From Actinophytocola algeriensis (GTDB lineage: Bacteria; Actinomycetota; Actinomycetes; Mycobacteriales; Pseudonocardiaceae), in contig NZ_JACHJQ010000001.1 of assembly GCF_014203735.1 (NCBI RefSeq), positions 481,172 to 545,171 of the forward strand: 64,000 bases of DNA, read 5' to 3'. Position numbers and translations under genes: made by a program. This document shows positions 45,052 to 54,641 of the stretch, in pieces. Within the stretch, counting starts at the first letter, position 1. Each line of letters opens with the position of its first letter. Under the pieces are notes generated by a model. The model was not told the DNA's origin. It worked only from the letters and a program-made list of their open reading frames with translations, and ran no database searches.

Positions 45052-47706
45052 TCAGTCGCGTACCGCCAGCACGTGGCCGTAGCCGACCGAGATGGCGTCG
45101 ACGCCCGTCAGCGGGTCGGCCGCGCAGTTCGCCGCTCCCGGCGCGCACACCACCGTCGGGGTCGAGCGGTCGGTGGCTGTGCCGTCGCCGACTCGGCCGT
45201 CGACGTTGATTCCCCAGCTCACGGCTGTGCCGTTCACCACCGCCGCACTCTGGGTGGTTCCCGCCGAGATCGCGCTCACGTTCGACAGCGGGTTGCTCGC
45301 GCAGTCGGTCGCGTCCACCGCGCACACCCGGACCGTGGTGGACCGGTAGTCGGTCGTGCCGTCGCCCAGTTCGCCGGAGTAGTTGGCGCCCCAGCCCACC
45401 ACCGTGTGGTCGGACAGCAGTGCGAGGTTGTGGTGGTCGCCCGCCGACACCGCGATCGCTCCGGTCAGCGGGTTGGTCGCGCAGTTGGTCGCACCGACCG
45501 CGCACACCGGGGCCGGGGTCGTCTTGTTCCGACCCCACGTCAGCACGGAACCCGTCGACAGCAACGCCACCGTGCGTTCCGCGCCTCCGTCCACAGAGGA
45601 CACGCCGGTCAACGGGTCGGCCGCACAGTCCACCGCGCGGGACGCGCACACCAGCACGGGTGACCGGCGGGTGGTCGTGGTGCCGTCGCCAAGCTGACCC
45701 GAGTCGTTGTCGCCCCACGCCACCGCGCGGCCGTCGGACAGTACGGCCACGCTGTGGTTGCCGCCAGCTGCGATGGCGACCACGCCGGTCAGCGGGTCGG
45801 CCGTGCAGTCGGTCGCACCGACCGCGCACACCGGGACCGGCTTGTAGCGCGTGTTCGACGTCCCGTCGCCCAGCTGGCCGAGCCAGTTGTCGCCCCAGGC
45901 CAGGACCTGGCCGTTCGACAGCAGGGCCAGGCTGTGGTTCCCGCCTGCCGCGATGGCGATCGCGCCGGTCAGCGGGTCGGCCGCGCAGTCGGTCGCGCCC
46001 ACCGCACACACGGGGTGCGGCACGCTGCTGTGGGCCGACGTACCGTCACCGACCTGCCCGTGGCCGTTGAAACCCCACCCCAGCACGCTGCCGTCAGCCC
46101 GCAACGCCAGGCTGTAGCCGCTCGAGCCGAACCCGTCGGACCCGCCGCCAGCGGCGACGGCGGTGAGGTCGGCGAGCTGGTCGGTCGCGCAGTCGGCACT
46201 ACCCGGGGCGCACACGGCGGCAGGCCGGGCCTGTCCCGGCACGCCGTCACCGAGCTGTCGACCGGACCCGTCACCCCACGCCAGCACCCGGCCGTCCGGC
46301 AACAGCGCGGTGCTGTGGCTGCTGCCCGGCGCGAGAGCGGTGACGCCGGTCAGCGGTGCGGCAGCGCAGTCGGCGGTGGCGGTGGAGGCGCACACCGGTA
46401 CCGGTGTGCCGCGGTTGGTCGTGCTGTAGTCGCCCAGTTGGCCGTCCTCGTTCTCGCCCCAGGACAGCACCTGCCCGCCGCCGAGCAGCGCCTGGCTGTG
46501 CAGCCCACCCGCGGCGATGGCCGAGACACCGGTCAGCGGATCGGCGCCGCAGTCGGTCGCCCCCACCGCGCACACCTGGACCGGCGTGGTGCGATCGGTC
46601 GTGGTGGTGTCGCCTACCTGGCCGTAGCCGTTGTGCCCCCACGCCAGCACGGTCCCGGCGGTGGTCAGCGCCAGGCTGGTGCCCCACAGACCGTCCTGGC
46701 TCTGGACCGCGCCCCCGGCGGCGAGGCCGGTGACACCCACCAACGGGTCGGCCGCGCAGTCGGTCGCGCCCGGCGCGCACACCGGCGCCGGCGTGGTCCG
46801 GTCGGTCATCGTGCCGTCGCCCAGCTGGCCGGTGAGGTTGCTGCCCCACGACACGACCGTGCCGTCGGCGCGGCGAGCCAGGTTGTGCGCCCCTCCGACG
46901 GACAGGGTCGTGACGTCGTTCAGCGGGTCGGCGGCGCAGTCGGTGGCGCCCACCGCACACACGGGTGCCGGTGTGTCCTGGTCGTTCGTGGTGCCGTTGC
47001 CCAGCTGGCCGAACGCGCCGTCGCCCCAGGACAGGACGGTGCCGTCGGTCAGCACCGCGACGCTGTGCCGCTGACCGGCAGCGATGGTCGCGACGTTCGT
47101 CAACGGGTCGGCAGCGCAGTCGGTGGCACCGACCGCACACACCGGCCTCGGCGACGTCGCGTAACCCGTCGCGAAGTGCCCGAGCTGACCGTGTTCGTTG
47201 CTACCCCAGGAAAGAAGAGTGCCGTCGGCCAGCAAACCGAGGCTGTGCCTCTCGCCCGCCGCGACGGCCGCGACGTTCGTCAGCGGGTCGGTGGTGCAGT
47301 CGGTCGCGCCCACCGCGCACACCGGCACCGGGGTGCCGCGGTCGGCGTTGATGCCGATGCCCAGCTCCCCCGAACCGTTCCTGCCCCAGCCCAGAACGGT
47401 GTTGTCGGCCCGGAGGGCCAGTGTGTGGCCCCCGCTCGCGACGAGACTCGTCACGCCGGTGAGCGGGTCGGACGCACAGTTCGTGGTGCCCTGCGCGCAC
47501 ACCAGCGTCGGTCTGCTCCGTTTGCTGGTGTCTCCGTTGCCCAGCGCGCCGTCGCCCCGGTTTCCCCACGACAGCGCGGCCGAACCCGAAGAACTGCCGA
47601 GCGGTTGCGCGGTCGCCGGTGTGGTCAATCCCCAGGTGGTTATCGCGGAAGCGAGAACTGTCACGGTCGCCAGAGAGCGCATTGTCGTCGTGCGAATTGC
47701 GATCAC
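45052..47706 (-). CDS. secreted RCC1-repeat (beta-propeller) protein
   Basis: The 884-residue exported protein has a signal peptide (SLATVTVLASAITTWG, cut near ATAQP) and then RCC1-type blades of about 60 residues: the phrase LTGVTALAxGGxHSLALLxD with GTVLSWGxNxxGQLGDGT recurs. Fourteen copies carry a cysteine pair, as in VCAVGATDC (C-x6-C). RCC1 propellers bind proteins or DNA; extracellular bacterial members are poorly studied. The pairs may form a disulfide in each blade. The start could also be ATG 47682. It is divergent from the kinase gene at 47863. Confidence 0.88.
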   Translation of the reverse strand: MIAIRTTTMRSLATVTVLASAITTWGLTTPATAQPLGSSSGSAALSWGNRGDGALGNGDTSKRSRPTLVCAQGTTNCASDPLTGVTSLVASGGHTLALRADNTVLGWGRNGSGELGIGINADRGTPVPVCAVGATDCTTDPLTNVAAVAAGERHSLGLLADGTLLSWGSNEHGQLGHFATGYATSPRPVCAVGATDCAADPLTNVATIAAGQRHSVAVLTDGTVLSWGDGAFGQLGNGTTNDQDTPAPVCAVGATDCAADPLNDVTTLSVGGAHNLARRADGTVVSWGSNLTGQLGDGTMTDRTTPAPVCAPGATDCAADPLVGVTGLAAGGAVQSQDGLWGTSLALTTAGTVLAWGHNGYGQVGDTTTTDRTTPVQVCAVGATDCGADPLTGVSAIAAGGLHSQALLGGGQVLSWGENEDGQLGDYSTTNRGTPVPVCASTATADCAAAPLTGVTALAPGSSHSTALLPDGRVLAWGDGSGRQLGDGVPGQARPAAVCAPGSADCATDQLADLTAVAAGGGSDGFGSSGYSLALRADGSVLGWGFNGHGQVGDGTSAHSSVPHPVCAVGATDCAADPLTGAIAIAAGGNHSLALLSNGQVLAWGDNWLGQLGDGTSNTRYKPVPVCAVGATDCTADPLTGVVAIAAGGNHSVAVLSDGRAVAWGDNDSGQLGDGTTTTRRSPVLVCASRAVDCAADPLTGVSSVDGGAERTVALLSTGSVLTWGRNKTTPAPVCAVGATNCATNPLTGAIAVSAGDHHNLALLSDHTVVGWGANYSGELGDGTTDYRSTTVRVCAVDATDCASNPLSNVSAISAGTTQSAAVVNGTAVSWGINVDGRVGDGTATDRSTPTVVCAPGAANCAADPLTGVDAISVGYGHVLAVRD

Positions 47707-47862
47707 ACCCCTATTGCGTGCGCCAGAAGGCGCGCATCACCCCAGATAAACGTACGAATGCTATGGGCACCCGGGTGGTCTGGACAACGAGCCGCGGCGT
47801 AGTTGCGTGGTTATTGCGTGTGGCAGGCTTCTCGCGTGGCGGCGTGAGGTAGGAGGTCGAAG

Positions 47863-49422
47863 GTGAGGGCACTCGGGGAGTTAGACCCGAGACACGTCGG
47901 ACCGTTCCGGTTGGTCGCCGGTCTCGACACGGACGAGATGGGGCCGGTGCTGCTCGGCGGCGCGCCGGATGGCCGGCTCGCCGCGGTCAAGCTGGTCAGC
48001 CCGCACCTTGCCGCCGACCCCGGGTTCTCCCAGCGGTTCGCTCGTGAGGTGGCGGCGTTGCGGCAGGCGGCCGGGGACTCGGTCATCGACGCCGGGCCTG
48101 CCGAGCGCCCTCCGTGGCTGGCCGTGGAGTTCCTGCCCGGTGTGTCACTGCGCCAGGTGATCGACCGCGGCGTCCTGTTCGGCGAGGACGCGGTGGTGCG
48201 GCTGGCCGCCGGGCTGGTCGGCGCCCTGACCGGACTGCACGGTGCCGGTCTGGTGCACCGCGACCTGACACCCGTCAACGTGCTCCTCGACGAGGACGAC
48301 GTGCGCGTGGTCGACTACGGCGTCGCCCGGGCCCTCGACCACGACGTCAGCCTCGTGGTCGGGACGGCCGCGTTCATGGCGCCGGAGCAGGCGGGTGGTC
48401 GGCCGCCGACCACGGCGACCGACATCTTCTCGCTCGGTGCGGTGCTGCACCTCGCGGCCACGGGCCGTCCCCCGTTCACCGGCGCGACGCGGGCCGAGAC
48501 GTTGACGCAGGTGGTGGGGGCACAGCCGGTCCTGTCCCCGTCGCTGCCGTCGCGGGTGCGTGCGCTGCTGGCCGCCTGCCTCGCGAAGGAACCACACCAG
48601 CGCCCGACGCTGGACCAGCTGCGCGCGATGATCGGCTCGATCCCGCCGGTCGCGCAGCCGTGGCCGCCGTTGGTGCGGCAGCTGACCGGCGAGCAGCGCA
48701 CCGAGATCGGGCGCCTGCTCGGCAACGTGACCGCGCCCGCTGCCCCGCCGACCGTGCGCGTGGCACCGGTCGTCGTGCCCGCCGCCCCGCCGCCACCCCG
48801 GCGCACCAGGCGCGAACGTGAGCGTGAACCCGAACGCTGGAAGCCGGACATGTGGGCGGTCGTCTCCGGCGGGGCGATCGTGGTGGCGATCGTGTTCGCC
48901 ATCGTCATGTTCAACGTGCTCACACCGGACCGGCCGATCAGGGCGAGTGAACAGTCCCCGACCGCCCCGACCACCACGACGACCGAGGAAACCACGACGA
49001 CGACCGCCACCACGACGACGACGGTCGAGGACGAGCCGCCGTTCGGTGAGGTCACCGGGCTGGCCGGGAAGTGTGTGGACGTCGCCGGGGCACGTACCGA
49101 CAACGGCACCCCCGTCCAACTCCAGGAGTGCAACGGGACGGACGCCCAGCAGTGGGAGTTCACACCGGACGGCACCATGGAGGCGCTCGGCAAGTGCCTC
49201 GACGTGAGCGGTGGCGCCACCAACGACGGCACGACGGTCCAGCTCTACGACTGCAACGGCACCAAGGCACAGCAGTGGGTCGTCACCACGGAGGGCTGGA
49301 TCCTCAACGCGGGCTCCAACAAGTGCCTCGACATCCCGGGCAGCGCCACCAACGACGGCACCCAGCTGATCATCTGGACCTGCCACGGTGAGGAGAACCA
49401 GATCTGGACCCCACCTGTCTGA
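47863..49422 (+). CDS. membrane Ser/Thr protein kinase with extracellular ricin-type lectin domain
   Basis: The 519-residue protein has a cytoplasmic kinase domain at residues 12-265: lysine in LAAVKLVSP, catalytic LVHRDLTPVNVLL, VVDYGVAR in place of DFG, and FMAPEQAGG. A Pro/Arg-rich linker and one membrane helix (VVSGGAIVVAIVFAIVMF, about 335-352) follow. After a Thr-rich stretch comes a beta-trefoil with repeated GKCxDVxGxxTxxGTxVQL and QQW motifs, likely binding sugars. It may signal cell-wall or carbohydrate status. The glycine-rich loop looks weak. Confidence 0.92.
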   Translation: MRALGELDPRHVGPFRLVAGLDTDEMGPVLLGGAPDGRLAAVKLVSPHLAADPGFSQRFAREVAALRQAAGDSVIDAGPAERPPWLAVEFLPGVSLRQVIDRGVLFGEDAVVRLAAGLVGALTGLHGAGLVHRDLTPVNVLLDEDDVRVVDYGVARALDHDVSLVVGTAAFMAPEQAGGRPPTTATDIFSLGAVLHLAATGRPPFTGATRAETLTQVVGAQPVLSPSLPSRVRALLAACLAKEPHQRPTLDQLRAMIGSIPPVAQPWPPLVRQLTGEQRTEIGRLLGNVTAPAAPPTVRVAPVVVPAAPPPPRRTRREREREPERWKPDMWAVVSGGAIVVAIVFAIVMFNVLTPDRPIRASEQSPTAPTTTTTEETTTTTATTTTTVEDEPPFGEVTGLAGKCVDVAGARTDNGTPVQLQECNGTDAQQWEFTPDGTMEALGKCLDVSGGATNDGTTVQLYDCNGTKAQQWVVTTEGWILNAGSNKCLDIPGSATNDGTQLIIWTCHGEENQIWTPPV

Positions 49423-49428
49423 GTGACG

Positions 49429-50421
49429 TCACCAGGTGAGCTCCGGTTCGTACGGGGTGGGGTCCATGCCCTTCGCGTGCAGCCATTCCCGGTTCAGGTG
49501 TGTTGTGCGGTATGGGGTGCCGTCGTCGGTGACCATCGTCGCCACCGGGCCTTGTTCGTGCATCGTGGTCGTCAGGTGGTGGATGCCCCACAGGCTCGTT
49601 CCTGTTGCCGGGCCTGCGTTGACGCCCTTCTCGTGCAGCCACAGCAGAGCGGCGGCTGATGCCGCGTCGGGGACCGGGATCACCAGGTCGATCACTCCCG
49701 GGTGGAATCCTGGTTCCACTCGTGGGCGGCCGATGCCCGGGATGCGGGACGGCATGCCGGTGCCGTAGTCGCGGGCGCCGGTCGCCCATGCCGGGAAGTA
49801 CGCGGAGTTCTCCGGGTCCACCACCGCCAGTTTGGTCGGCAGGCCTTCCCTGCGGATGTGGCGGCCCAGCGCTGTCGCCGTGGCGCCGGTGCCCGCGCCC
49901 ACCACTATCCACTGTGGAGGTTCCGGTAACTGGGCGAACAGTTCGTCCGCGATGGTCGGGGGCCAGGCCGCCACCGCTGGTTCCGCGGCTGTGAAGTGGT
50001 CCAGGAAGTGGGCTGCCCAGCGGTCTGCCAGCGCCCGGCCTTCCTGCTGCAGTGCTGCCGGGGGTTGTTCCGCTCGTTGCCAGCGGCCGCCTTCCTTTTC
50101 TATGCGTGCCAGCACTTCTGGATCTGTCTTCGCGGGAACTATGGCTGTGGAGCTGAGGTTCAGCAGCGTTGCGAAGTGGGCGGCCGCGGTCGCTACCGGG
50201 CCCGCTGTCGCCGTGATCACCTGCGTTGTCGCGGTGATCTCGCCGCTGGCGATGGCGTGGCAGAACATCGCCGCGACGGTCCGGTGTTTGGTGCTGCCGG
50301 TGGGCAGGGTCGTCTCGTCCTTCAGGACGACCTCGGTCCTGCCCACCCGCAGTGTGCGCAGTGGGGTCTCGGTGTGTGCCGATCTGATCTTGCGGATTGA
50401 CTCGGCCGCCCACGTGCTCAT
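49429..50421 (-). CDS. PLP-dependent cysteine-synthase-family enzyme
   Basis: The 330-residue fold type II PLP enzyme has the Schiff-base lysine likely in TGSTKHRTVAAMF, a phosphate-binding VGAGTGATATALGRH and TATAGPVA where cysteine synthases have TSGNTG. The divergent loop suggests a different substrate from O-acetylserine. It is convergent with the kinase gene, six bases between stops. Function beyond the family is unknown. Confidence 0.8.
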   Translation of the reverse strand: MSTWAAESIRKIRSAHTETPLRTLRVGRTEVVLKDETTLPTGSTKHRTVAAMFCHAIASGEITATTQVITATAGPVATAAAHFATLLNLSSTAIVPAKTDPEVLARIEKEGGRWQRAEQPPAALQQEGRALADRWAAHFLDHFTAAEPAVAAWPPTIADELFAQLPEPPQWIVVGAGTGATATALGRHIRREGLPTKLAVVDPENSAYFPAWATGARDYGTGMPSRIPGIGRPRVEPGFHPGVIDLVIPVPDAASAAALLWLHEKGVNAGPATGTSLWGIHHLTTTMHEQGPVATMVTDDGTPYRTTHLNREWLHAKGMDPTPYEPELTW

Positions 50422-50525
50422 GGTTCGAATTTAGTGCTGTGTCCGCTTGCGTTGGCCGGGGGTGGGTTCGTGGTTTGTCCTTGCCGGACGTCTTCGCCTG
50501 ACGACTTTGCCTCCGGACGGGGTTT

Positions 50526-50567
50526 GCCTCCGGCGGCTCCTCGCCGGAGGGGCAGGTCTCTGGGATG
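50526..50567 (+). repeat. dispersed GC-rich hairpin module, copy C
   Basis: GCCTCCGGCGGCTCCTCGCC with GGAGGGGCAGG and TCTCTGGGATG, as at 1449 and 14958. Downstream homology is limited (GCAGCCTCGG), and no 30-bp array follows. It lies between the start of the PLP-enzyme gene and the end of the DUF3574 gene. Confidence 0.75.
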
Positions 50568-50647
50568 CAGGCAGCCTCGGGTGTGGTGTGGGGCTTGCGG
50601 CCCCCGGCGCCTGCGCGCCCTCGCGACGTCCCGTTGTCGCTTCTGGC

Positions 50648-51082
50648 TTAGAAGGACACTCGTTCCACGCTGTCTGCCCTCAGCACCGACTGCTGGTCGA
50701 ACTGTTCCTTGTAGTCGGTGCGGATTTCTTCCAGTTCGCGGTTCGCTGTCCGGTCGCCGAACGGGTACAGGATGATCAGGACGTACGAGTCCTCCTTGCC
50801 GCCCATCCACTGGCCGTGTGCCTCCAGCCAGGTGAGGCCGTCCGGGAAGGCCGGGGTGACCTCCTTGTCCAGGAACAGTTCGAAGTCCGCCGGGGTGATC
50901 GGGGTGCCGTCCGGACGGTTGCCGCCGAAGTACAGCTCCGTTCGCTTGTACGACTCGCCTGGGGCCGGGGCCGGGGCGGCCGCCGACGTCGAGTCCGAGG
51001 CCGCTGTGGTCGCGCCCGCGGTCCTCATGCCGAGGAGCAGTGCGGTCAGGATGCCTGCCACCGCTGTGCGTCGTGTCGTCAT
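50648..51082 (-). CDS. DUF3574 secreted protein
   Basis: The 144-residue protein has a signal peptide (MTTRRTAVAGILTALLLG) and an Ala/Pro linker. The DUF3574 core follows: YKRTELYFGGNRPDGTPITP, FELFLDKEVTPAFPDGLTWL, GQWMG and DSYVLIILYP. Function unknown. It is divergent from the DUF3224 gene. Confidence 0.85.
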   Translation of the reverse strand: MTTRRTAVAGILTALLLGMRTAGATTAASDSTSAAAPAPAPGESYKRTELYFGGNRPDGTPITPADFELFLDKEVTPAFPDGLTWLEAHGQWMGGKEDSYVLIILYPFGDRTANRELEEIRTDYKEQFDQQSVLRADSVERVSF

Positions 51083-51149
51083 GGGGACATTCAAACCGCG
51101 GACGGCCTGTTCGCACAGGGTGTTCCACCTGGCGGTTACTGTCTTGCGC

Positions 51150-51560
51150 GTGAGAGCTGAAGGCACGTTCACCGCGCACGAGTTCACCGCCGTCGACGCC
51201 AAGCCCGCGTTCGAGGTGCGGACCGGGACCGAGGTCGGCGTGTCGACCATGGAGAAGCGGTACGCCGGTCAGGTCGACGGGCGGTCGGCGACCTTCTTCA
51301 CCGCCGCGTTCGACCAGGCCACCGGGGTCGGCACCTACGTGGCCATGGAGTCCTTCGACGGGTCGCTCCGCGACGTCACGGGCACCTTCAACTTCGCGCA
51401 CCTCGCGTCCACGCGCGGCGCCGACCGGATCGACGAGGCCTTCGTCATCGTGCCGGGCAGCGGCACCGGTGGGCTCACCGGCATCGGCGGGTCCGGCGGG
51501 CTCACCGTGGACGCCGACGGCACGCACCGGGTCTGGTTCGACTACACACTCGAGAAGTAG
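51150..51560 (+). CDS. DUF3224 protein
   Basis: The 136-residue beta-barrel protein has MEKRYAGQVDGRSATFFTA, GVGTYVAMESFDGSLRD and TGGLTGIGGSGGL, characteristic of DUF3224 (allene-oxide-cyclase-like barrels). The GTG start at 51150 begins VRAEGTFTAHEF. No signal peptide. Function unknown. Confidence 0.85.
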   Translation: MRAEGTFTAHEFTAVDAKPAFEVRTGTEVGVSTMEKRYAGQVDGRSATFFTAAFDQATGVGTYVAMESFDGSLRDVTGTFNFAHLASTRGADRIDEAFVIVPGSGTGGLTGIGGSGGLTVDADGTHRVWFDYTLEK

Positions 51561-51651
51561 CGCTTCACCAGCTCGAGCAGTGCCGCTGGTCCGTGCGGCC
51601 ACCGCCACCGTCGCGCGGACGGCCTCGTCGTGGCGTACCGGTGAGAGGTGG

Positions 51652-52515
51652 TCACTTCGACTGCGGCAGCTTCACCGATCCCTTCCTGGTCCGCCCGGCC
51701 GACGGCGGTGGCACCACCGGACCAATGTCGCCGTCCGGGGCCTCGTCCAGGTCGACGATCACCGGCGCGTGGTCGCTCGGGCCCGTGCCCTTGCGGGCAT
51801 GCCGGTCCACCCACGCCGCCCGCACCCGGCCCGCCACCGGAGCCGACGCCAGCACGAGGTCGATGCGCATCCCGAGGTCCTGGTGGAACATGCCTGCGCG
51901 GTAGTCCCAGTAGGTGAAGACCCGCTCGTCCGGCCACCGGTCGCGCACCACGTCGCGTAACCCCAGGTCGACCAGGGATGTCAGCGCGGCCCGCTCCGGC
52001 GGCGTGACGTGCGTCTGCCCGACGTAGGCCGCCGGGTCGAACACGTCCGCGTCCGTCGGCGCGATGTTCATGTCGCCGCACAGCATCGCCGCGTCCGGTC
52101 CCGCCGACACCACTTCGCGCAGCGCCCCCAGCCACGCGAGCTTGTACCGGTAGTGGTCGGAGTCCGGCTCCCGCCCGTTCGGCACGTACAGCGAGTGCAC
52201 CCGCACCCCGCCGCAGGTCGCCGCGACCGCCCGCGCCTCGGGGTCCGGGAACCCCGGCGCTCCCGCCACGCCGATGGTCACGTCGTCGAGGCCGGCCTTC
52301 GACAGGATCGCCACGCCGTTCCACCCGGGCTGGCCCGCGATCGCGAACTCGTACCCGCGCTCCGCCAGCTCGGCACCGAGTAACTCGCCGAACGCGGCGT
52401 CGGTCAGCTTGGTTTCCTGCAGGCACACCACATCCGGCTGCCGCTGGTCGAGCCAGGGCAGCAGCCTCGGTAGCCGCTGCTTGACGGAGTTCACGTTCCA
52501 TGTCGCCACTCGCAC
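51652..52515 (-). CDS. xthA: exodeoxyribonuclease III
   Basis: The 287-residue AP endonuclease/exonuclease shows VATWNVNSVKQRLP, VCLQETKL (metal-binding glutamate), SLYVPNGRE, CGDMNIAPTD, YWDYRAG and the catalytic SDHAPVIVDL. It repairs abasic sites. The GTG at 52515 is the natural start; the C-terminal 25 residues form a basic tail. It lies downstream of an unknown gene in the same direction. Confidence 0.95.
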   Translation of the reverse strand: MRVATWNVNSVKQRLPRLLPWLDQRQPDVVCLQETKLTDAAFGELLGAELAERGYEFAIAGQPGWNGVAILSKAGLDDVTIGVAGAPGFPDPEARAVAATCGGVRVHSLYVPNGREPDSDHYRYKLAWLGALREVVSAGPDAAMLCGDMNIAPTDADVFDPAAYVGQTHVTPPERAALTSLVDLGLRDVVRDRWPDERVFTYWDYRAGMFHQDLGMRIDLVLASAPVAGRVRAAWVDRHARKGTGPSDHAPVIVDLDEAPDGDIGPVVPPPSAGRTRKGSVKLPQSK

Positions 52516-52554
52516 GCCACAAACGCTAGCCCCACCCACCGACAGTTCGCCGCG

Positions 52555-53280
52555 CTACCGCCGCCACCTGGGGAAACGGTAGGCGCGCAGCCGCTTGTCC
52601 ATGCGTGTCAGCGTCACCGCGTCCGGCGGCCAGTAGGTGGCGTCCACGATCCGGTCCAGCGTCTCCCAGCACTCCTCGCGGTGCCGCCACGCCGAGTCCA
52701 GCAGCCGTCGCCGCAGCACGGCCAGCCGCACCAGCATGGGGAACGCGAGTGCGGGCAGTGCCGAGTCGTTGGTGGACTGCGCGTCGAACACCGCGGTGCG
52801 GAACGCGGTCACCGCGTCGGCGAGCGTGTCCCGGGCCGCCCGGACGTCGCGCGACGGTTCGGGCGTGGTCGTCAGCGCCACGGTGATCAGGCCCGCCACC
52901 GCCGGGCGGATGTCGTCGGGCCACTGCACCGCCGCGGCCGCGGCCGGCAGGGTCGCCGCCAGCGCGAGCCCGGCGACCCGCGTGATCGGAGCCGTGTCCA
53001 GCGCCGCCAGCAGCGGCTGCGGATCGGTACTGACCTCGTGGACGTCCGGGAGGTCGAGCAGTGCCAACAGGTCCGGGTCGGGTGCGACGACCGGTTTCGT
53101 CGACCGCAGCAGGTCCGCCACCGCGGCCACCAGCTCGTCCCGGACCGGGGCGTCCGGCTCGGTCAGCAGCCGGTGCAGTGCCGGCGTGACGGTGCCGCCG
53201 CTGGCCGGGCCGTCCGCGGCGACCGGCGGCAGCTCCCACGGGCGCCTGCTGAACCGGGGATCCGGTGTCGTGTAGCTCAT
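52555..53280 (-). CDS. alanine-rich helical protein of unknown function
   Basis: The 241-residue protein is mostly alpha-helical, with TRVAGLALAATLPAAAAAVQ, REECWETLDRIVDATYWPPD and a basic end LRAYRFPRWRR. I recognise no family. The ATG at 53280 is used although the frame is open further; upstream sequence there looks non-coding. It is 39 bp upstream of xthA and possibly co-transcribed with it. Confidence 0.55.
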   Translation of the reverse strand: MSYTTPDPRFSRRPWELPPVAADGPASGGTVTPALHRLLTEPDAPVRDELVAAVADLLRSTKPVVAPDPDLLALLDLPDVHEVSTDPQPLLAALDTAPITRVAGLALAATLPAAAAAVQWPDDIRPAVAGLITVALTTTPEPSRDVRAARDTLADAVTAFRTAVFDAQSTNDSALPALAFPMLVRLAVLRRRLLDSAWRHREECWETLDRIVDATYWPPDAVTLTRMDKRLRAYRFPRWRR

Positions 53281-53405
53281 GTCGTGGCCGCCGCGATCGT
53301 CCGCACCGCCGCACCCATGGCACGACTGTACGACACAACGTCTCGCACAACCGCCGAGGTCGTCGACCTCGGCGTACATCTTGATCTCCTGGGGCTCGTC
53401 GGTGA

Positions 53406-54641
53406 ATGCTCACCTCCACGTCGGAGGACCGGCGGCCGGTTCGACACCGCGAGGGCAGAAACTTGAGCGAGCCACGCAGCCGGTGGTCCATGATCGCGGT
53501 CTTCGCGCTGCTCGGGGCCGTCACGCAGACCCTGTGGGTCACGTACGCGCCGGTCACGGACGCGGCGGGCCGGTACTACGACGTCGGTGACGGCGCGATC
53601 GGCTGGCTCGCCAACGTGTTCCCGCTGCTCTACGTGGTGCTCGCGATCCCGGCCGGGATCGTGCTCGACCGGTGGTTCCGCGGCGGGCTCGCGGCGGGTG
53701 CGCTGCTCACGGCGACCGGTGCCGTGGTCCGGATCCTCGGCGACACGTACGTGTTCGCGCTGGCCGGGCAGCTCGTCGTGGCCGTCGCGCAGCCCCTGGT
53801 GCTCAACGCCATCACCGGTGTCGCCGGGCGCTACCTCGCGGAACGGCACCGGCCCACCGGCATCGCGGTCGGGTCCGCCAGCACGTTCGCCGGGTTGATC
53901 GTCGGGTTCGGGCTCGGGGCGGTGTTCACCGAGGACGTGCGCACCCTGCTCGTGGTGCAGGCCGGGCTGGCCGCGGTCGCGGCGGTCGCCCTGGTGTCGG
54001 TGCTGCGCACGCCGGCCGAGCACCGCGCGGAGGTCGCGCCCGCCGGGTTCGGCGCGCTGCGGATCGCGTGGGGCGACCCGTTCATCCGGCGGCTGTGCGC
54101 GCTGGTGTTCGTGCCGTTCGGGGTGTTCGTCGCCCTGTCGACGTTCGCGCAGCCGCTGCTCGAGCCCGCGGGAGTGGCGGAGGAGACGGCGGGGCTGATC
54201 CTCATCGCCAACGTGGTGGCGGGTGTGGCCGGGTGCGCCGTGGTGCCGGTCTGGGCTTCCCGCCGAGGGCGTGAGCTGGCCGTGCTGACCACGTCGTTGC
54301 TGGTCACGGTCGTCGCGTGCGTGGTGCTCGCGCTCGTGCCGGGGGTGGTCACCGGGTTCGTGGCGCTCGCGCTCATCGGATTCGGGCTGCTGCCCGCGCT
54401 GCCGATCGTGCTGGAGCTGACCGAGCGGCGGGCCGGGCGCAGCGAGGGCACGGCCGCCGGGCTGATGTGGCTCGCGGGCAACCTCGGCGGGCTGGTCGTC
54501 GCGGCCGTCGTCGGGGTGCTCGTGGGTGAGCCGTTGCTCGCGTTCCTGTTGCTCGCTGTGCTCAGCCTGTTGACGTTGCCACTTCTGCGGTCCTTCAGCC
54601 GGGTGAGTACGTCCGAGCCAGCGCGGCCACCGACCGCGTGA
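53406..54641 (+). CDS. major facilitator superfamily transporter
   Basis: The protein of up to 411 residues has twelve hydrophobic helices; the loop IVLDRWFRGGLAAGALL after helix 2 is a variant of the MFS A motif. The first 19 residues are hydrophilic and may not be translated; a TTG at 53463 gives LSEPRSRWSMIAVFALLG. The substrate cannot be predicted. It is convergent with the WYL regulator gene, overlapping it by 47 bp. Confidence 0.82.
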   Translation: MLTSTSEDRRPVRHREGRNLSEPRSRWSMIAVFALLGAVTQTLWVTYAPVTDAAGRYYDVGDGAIGWLANVFPLLYVVLAIPAGIVLDRWFRGGLAAGALLTATGAVVRILGDTYVFALAGQLVVAVAQPLVLNAITGVAGRYLAERHRPTGIAVGSASTFAGLIVGFGLGAVFTEDVRTLLVVQAGLAAVAAVALVSVLRTPAEHRAEVAPAGFGALRIAWGDPFIRRLCALVFVPFGVFVALSTFAQPLLEPAGVAEETAGLILIANVVAGVAGCAVVPVWASRRGRELAVLTTSLLVTVVACVVLALVPGVVTGFVALALIGFGLLPALPIVLELTERRAGRSEGTAAGLMWLAGNLGGLVVAAVVGVLVGEPLLAFLLLAVLSLLTLPLLRSFSRVSTSEPARPPTA

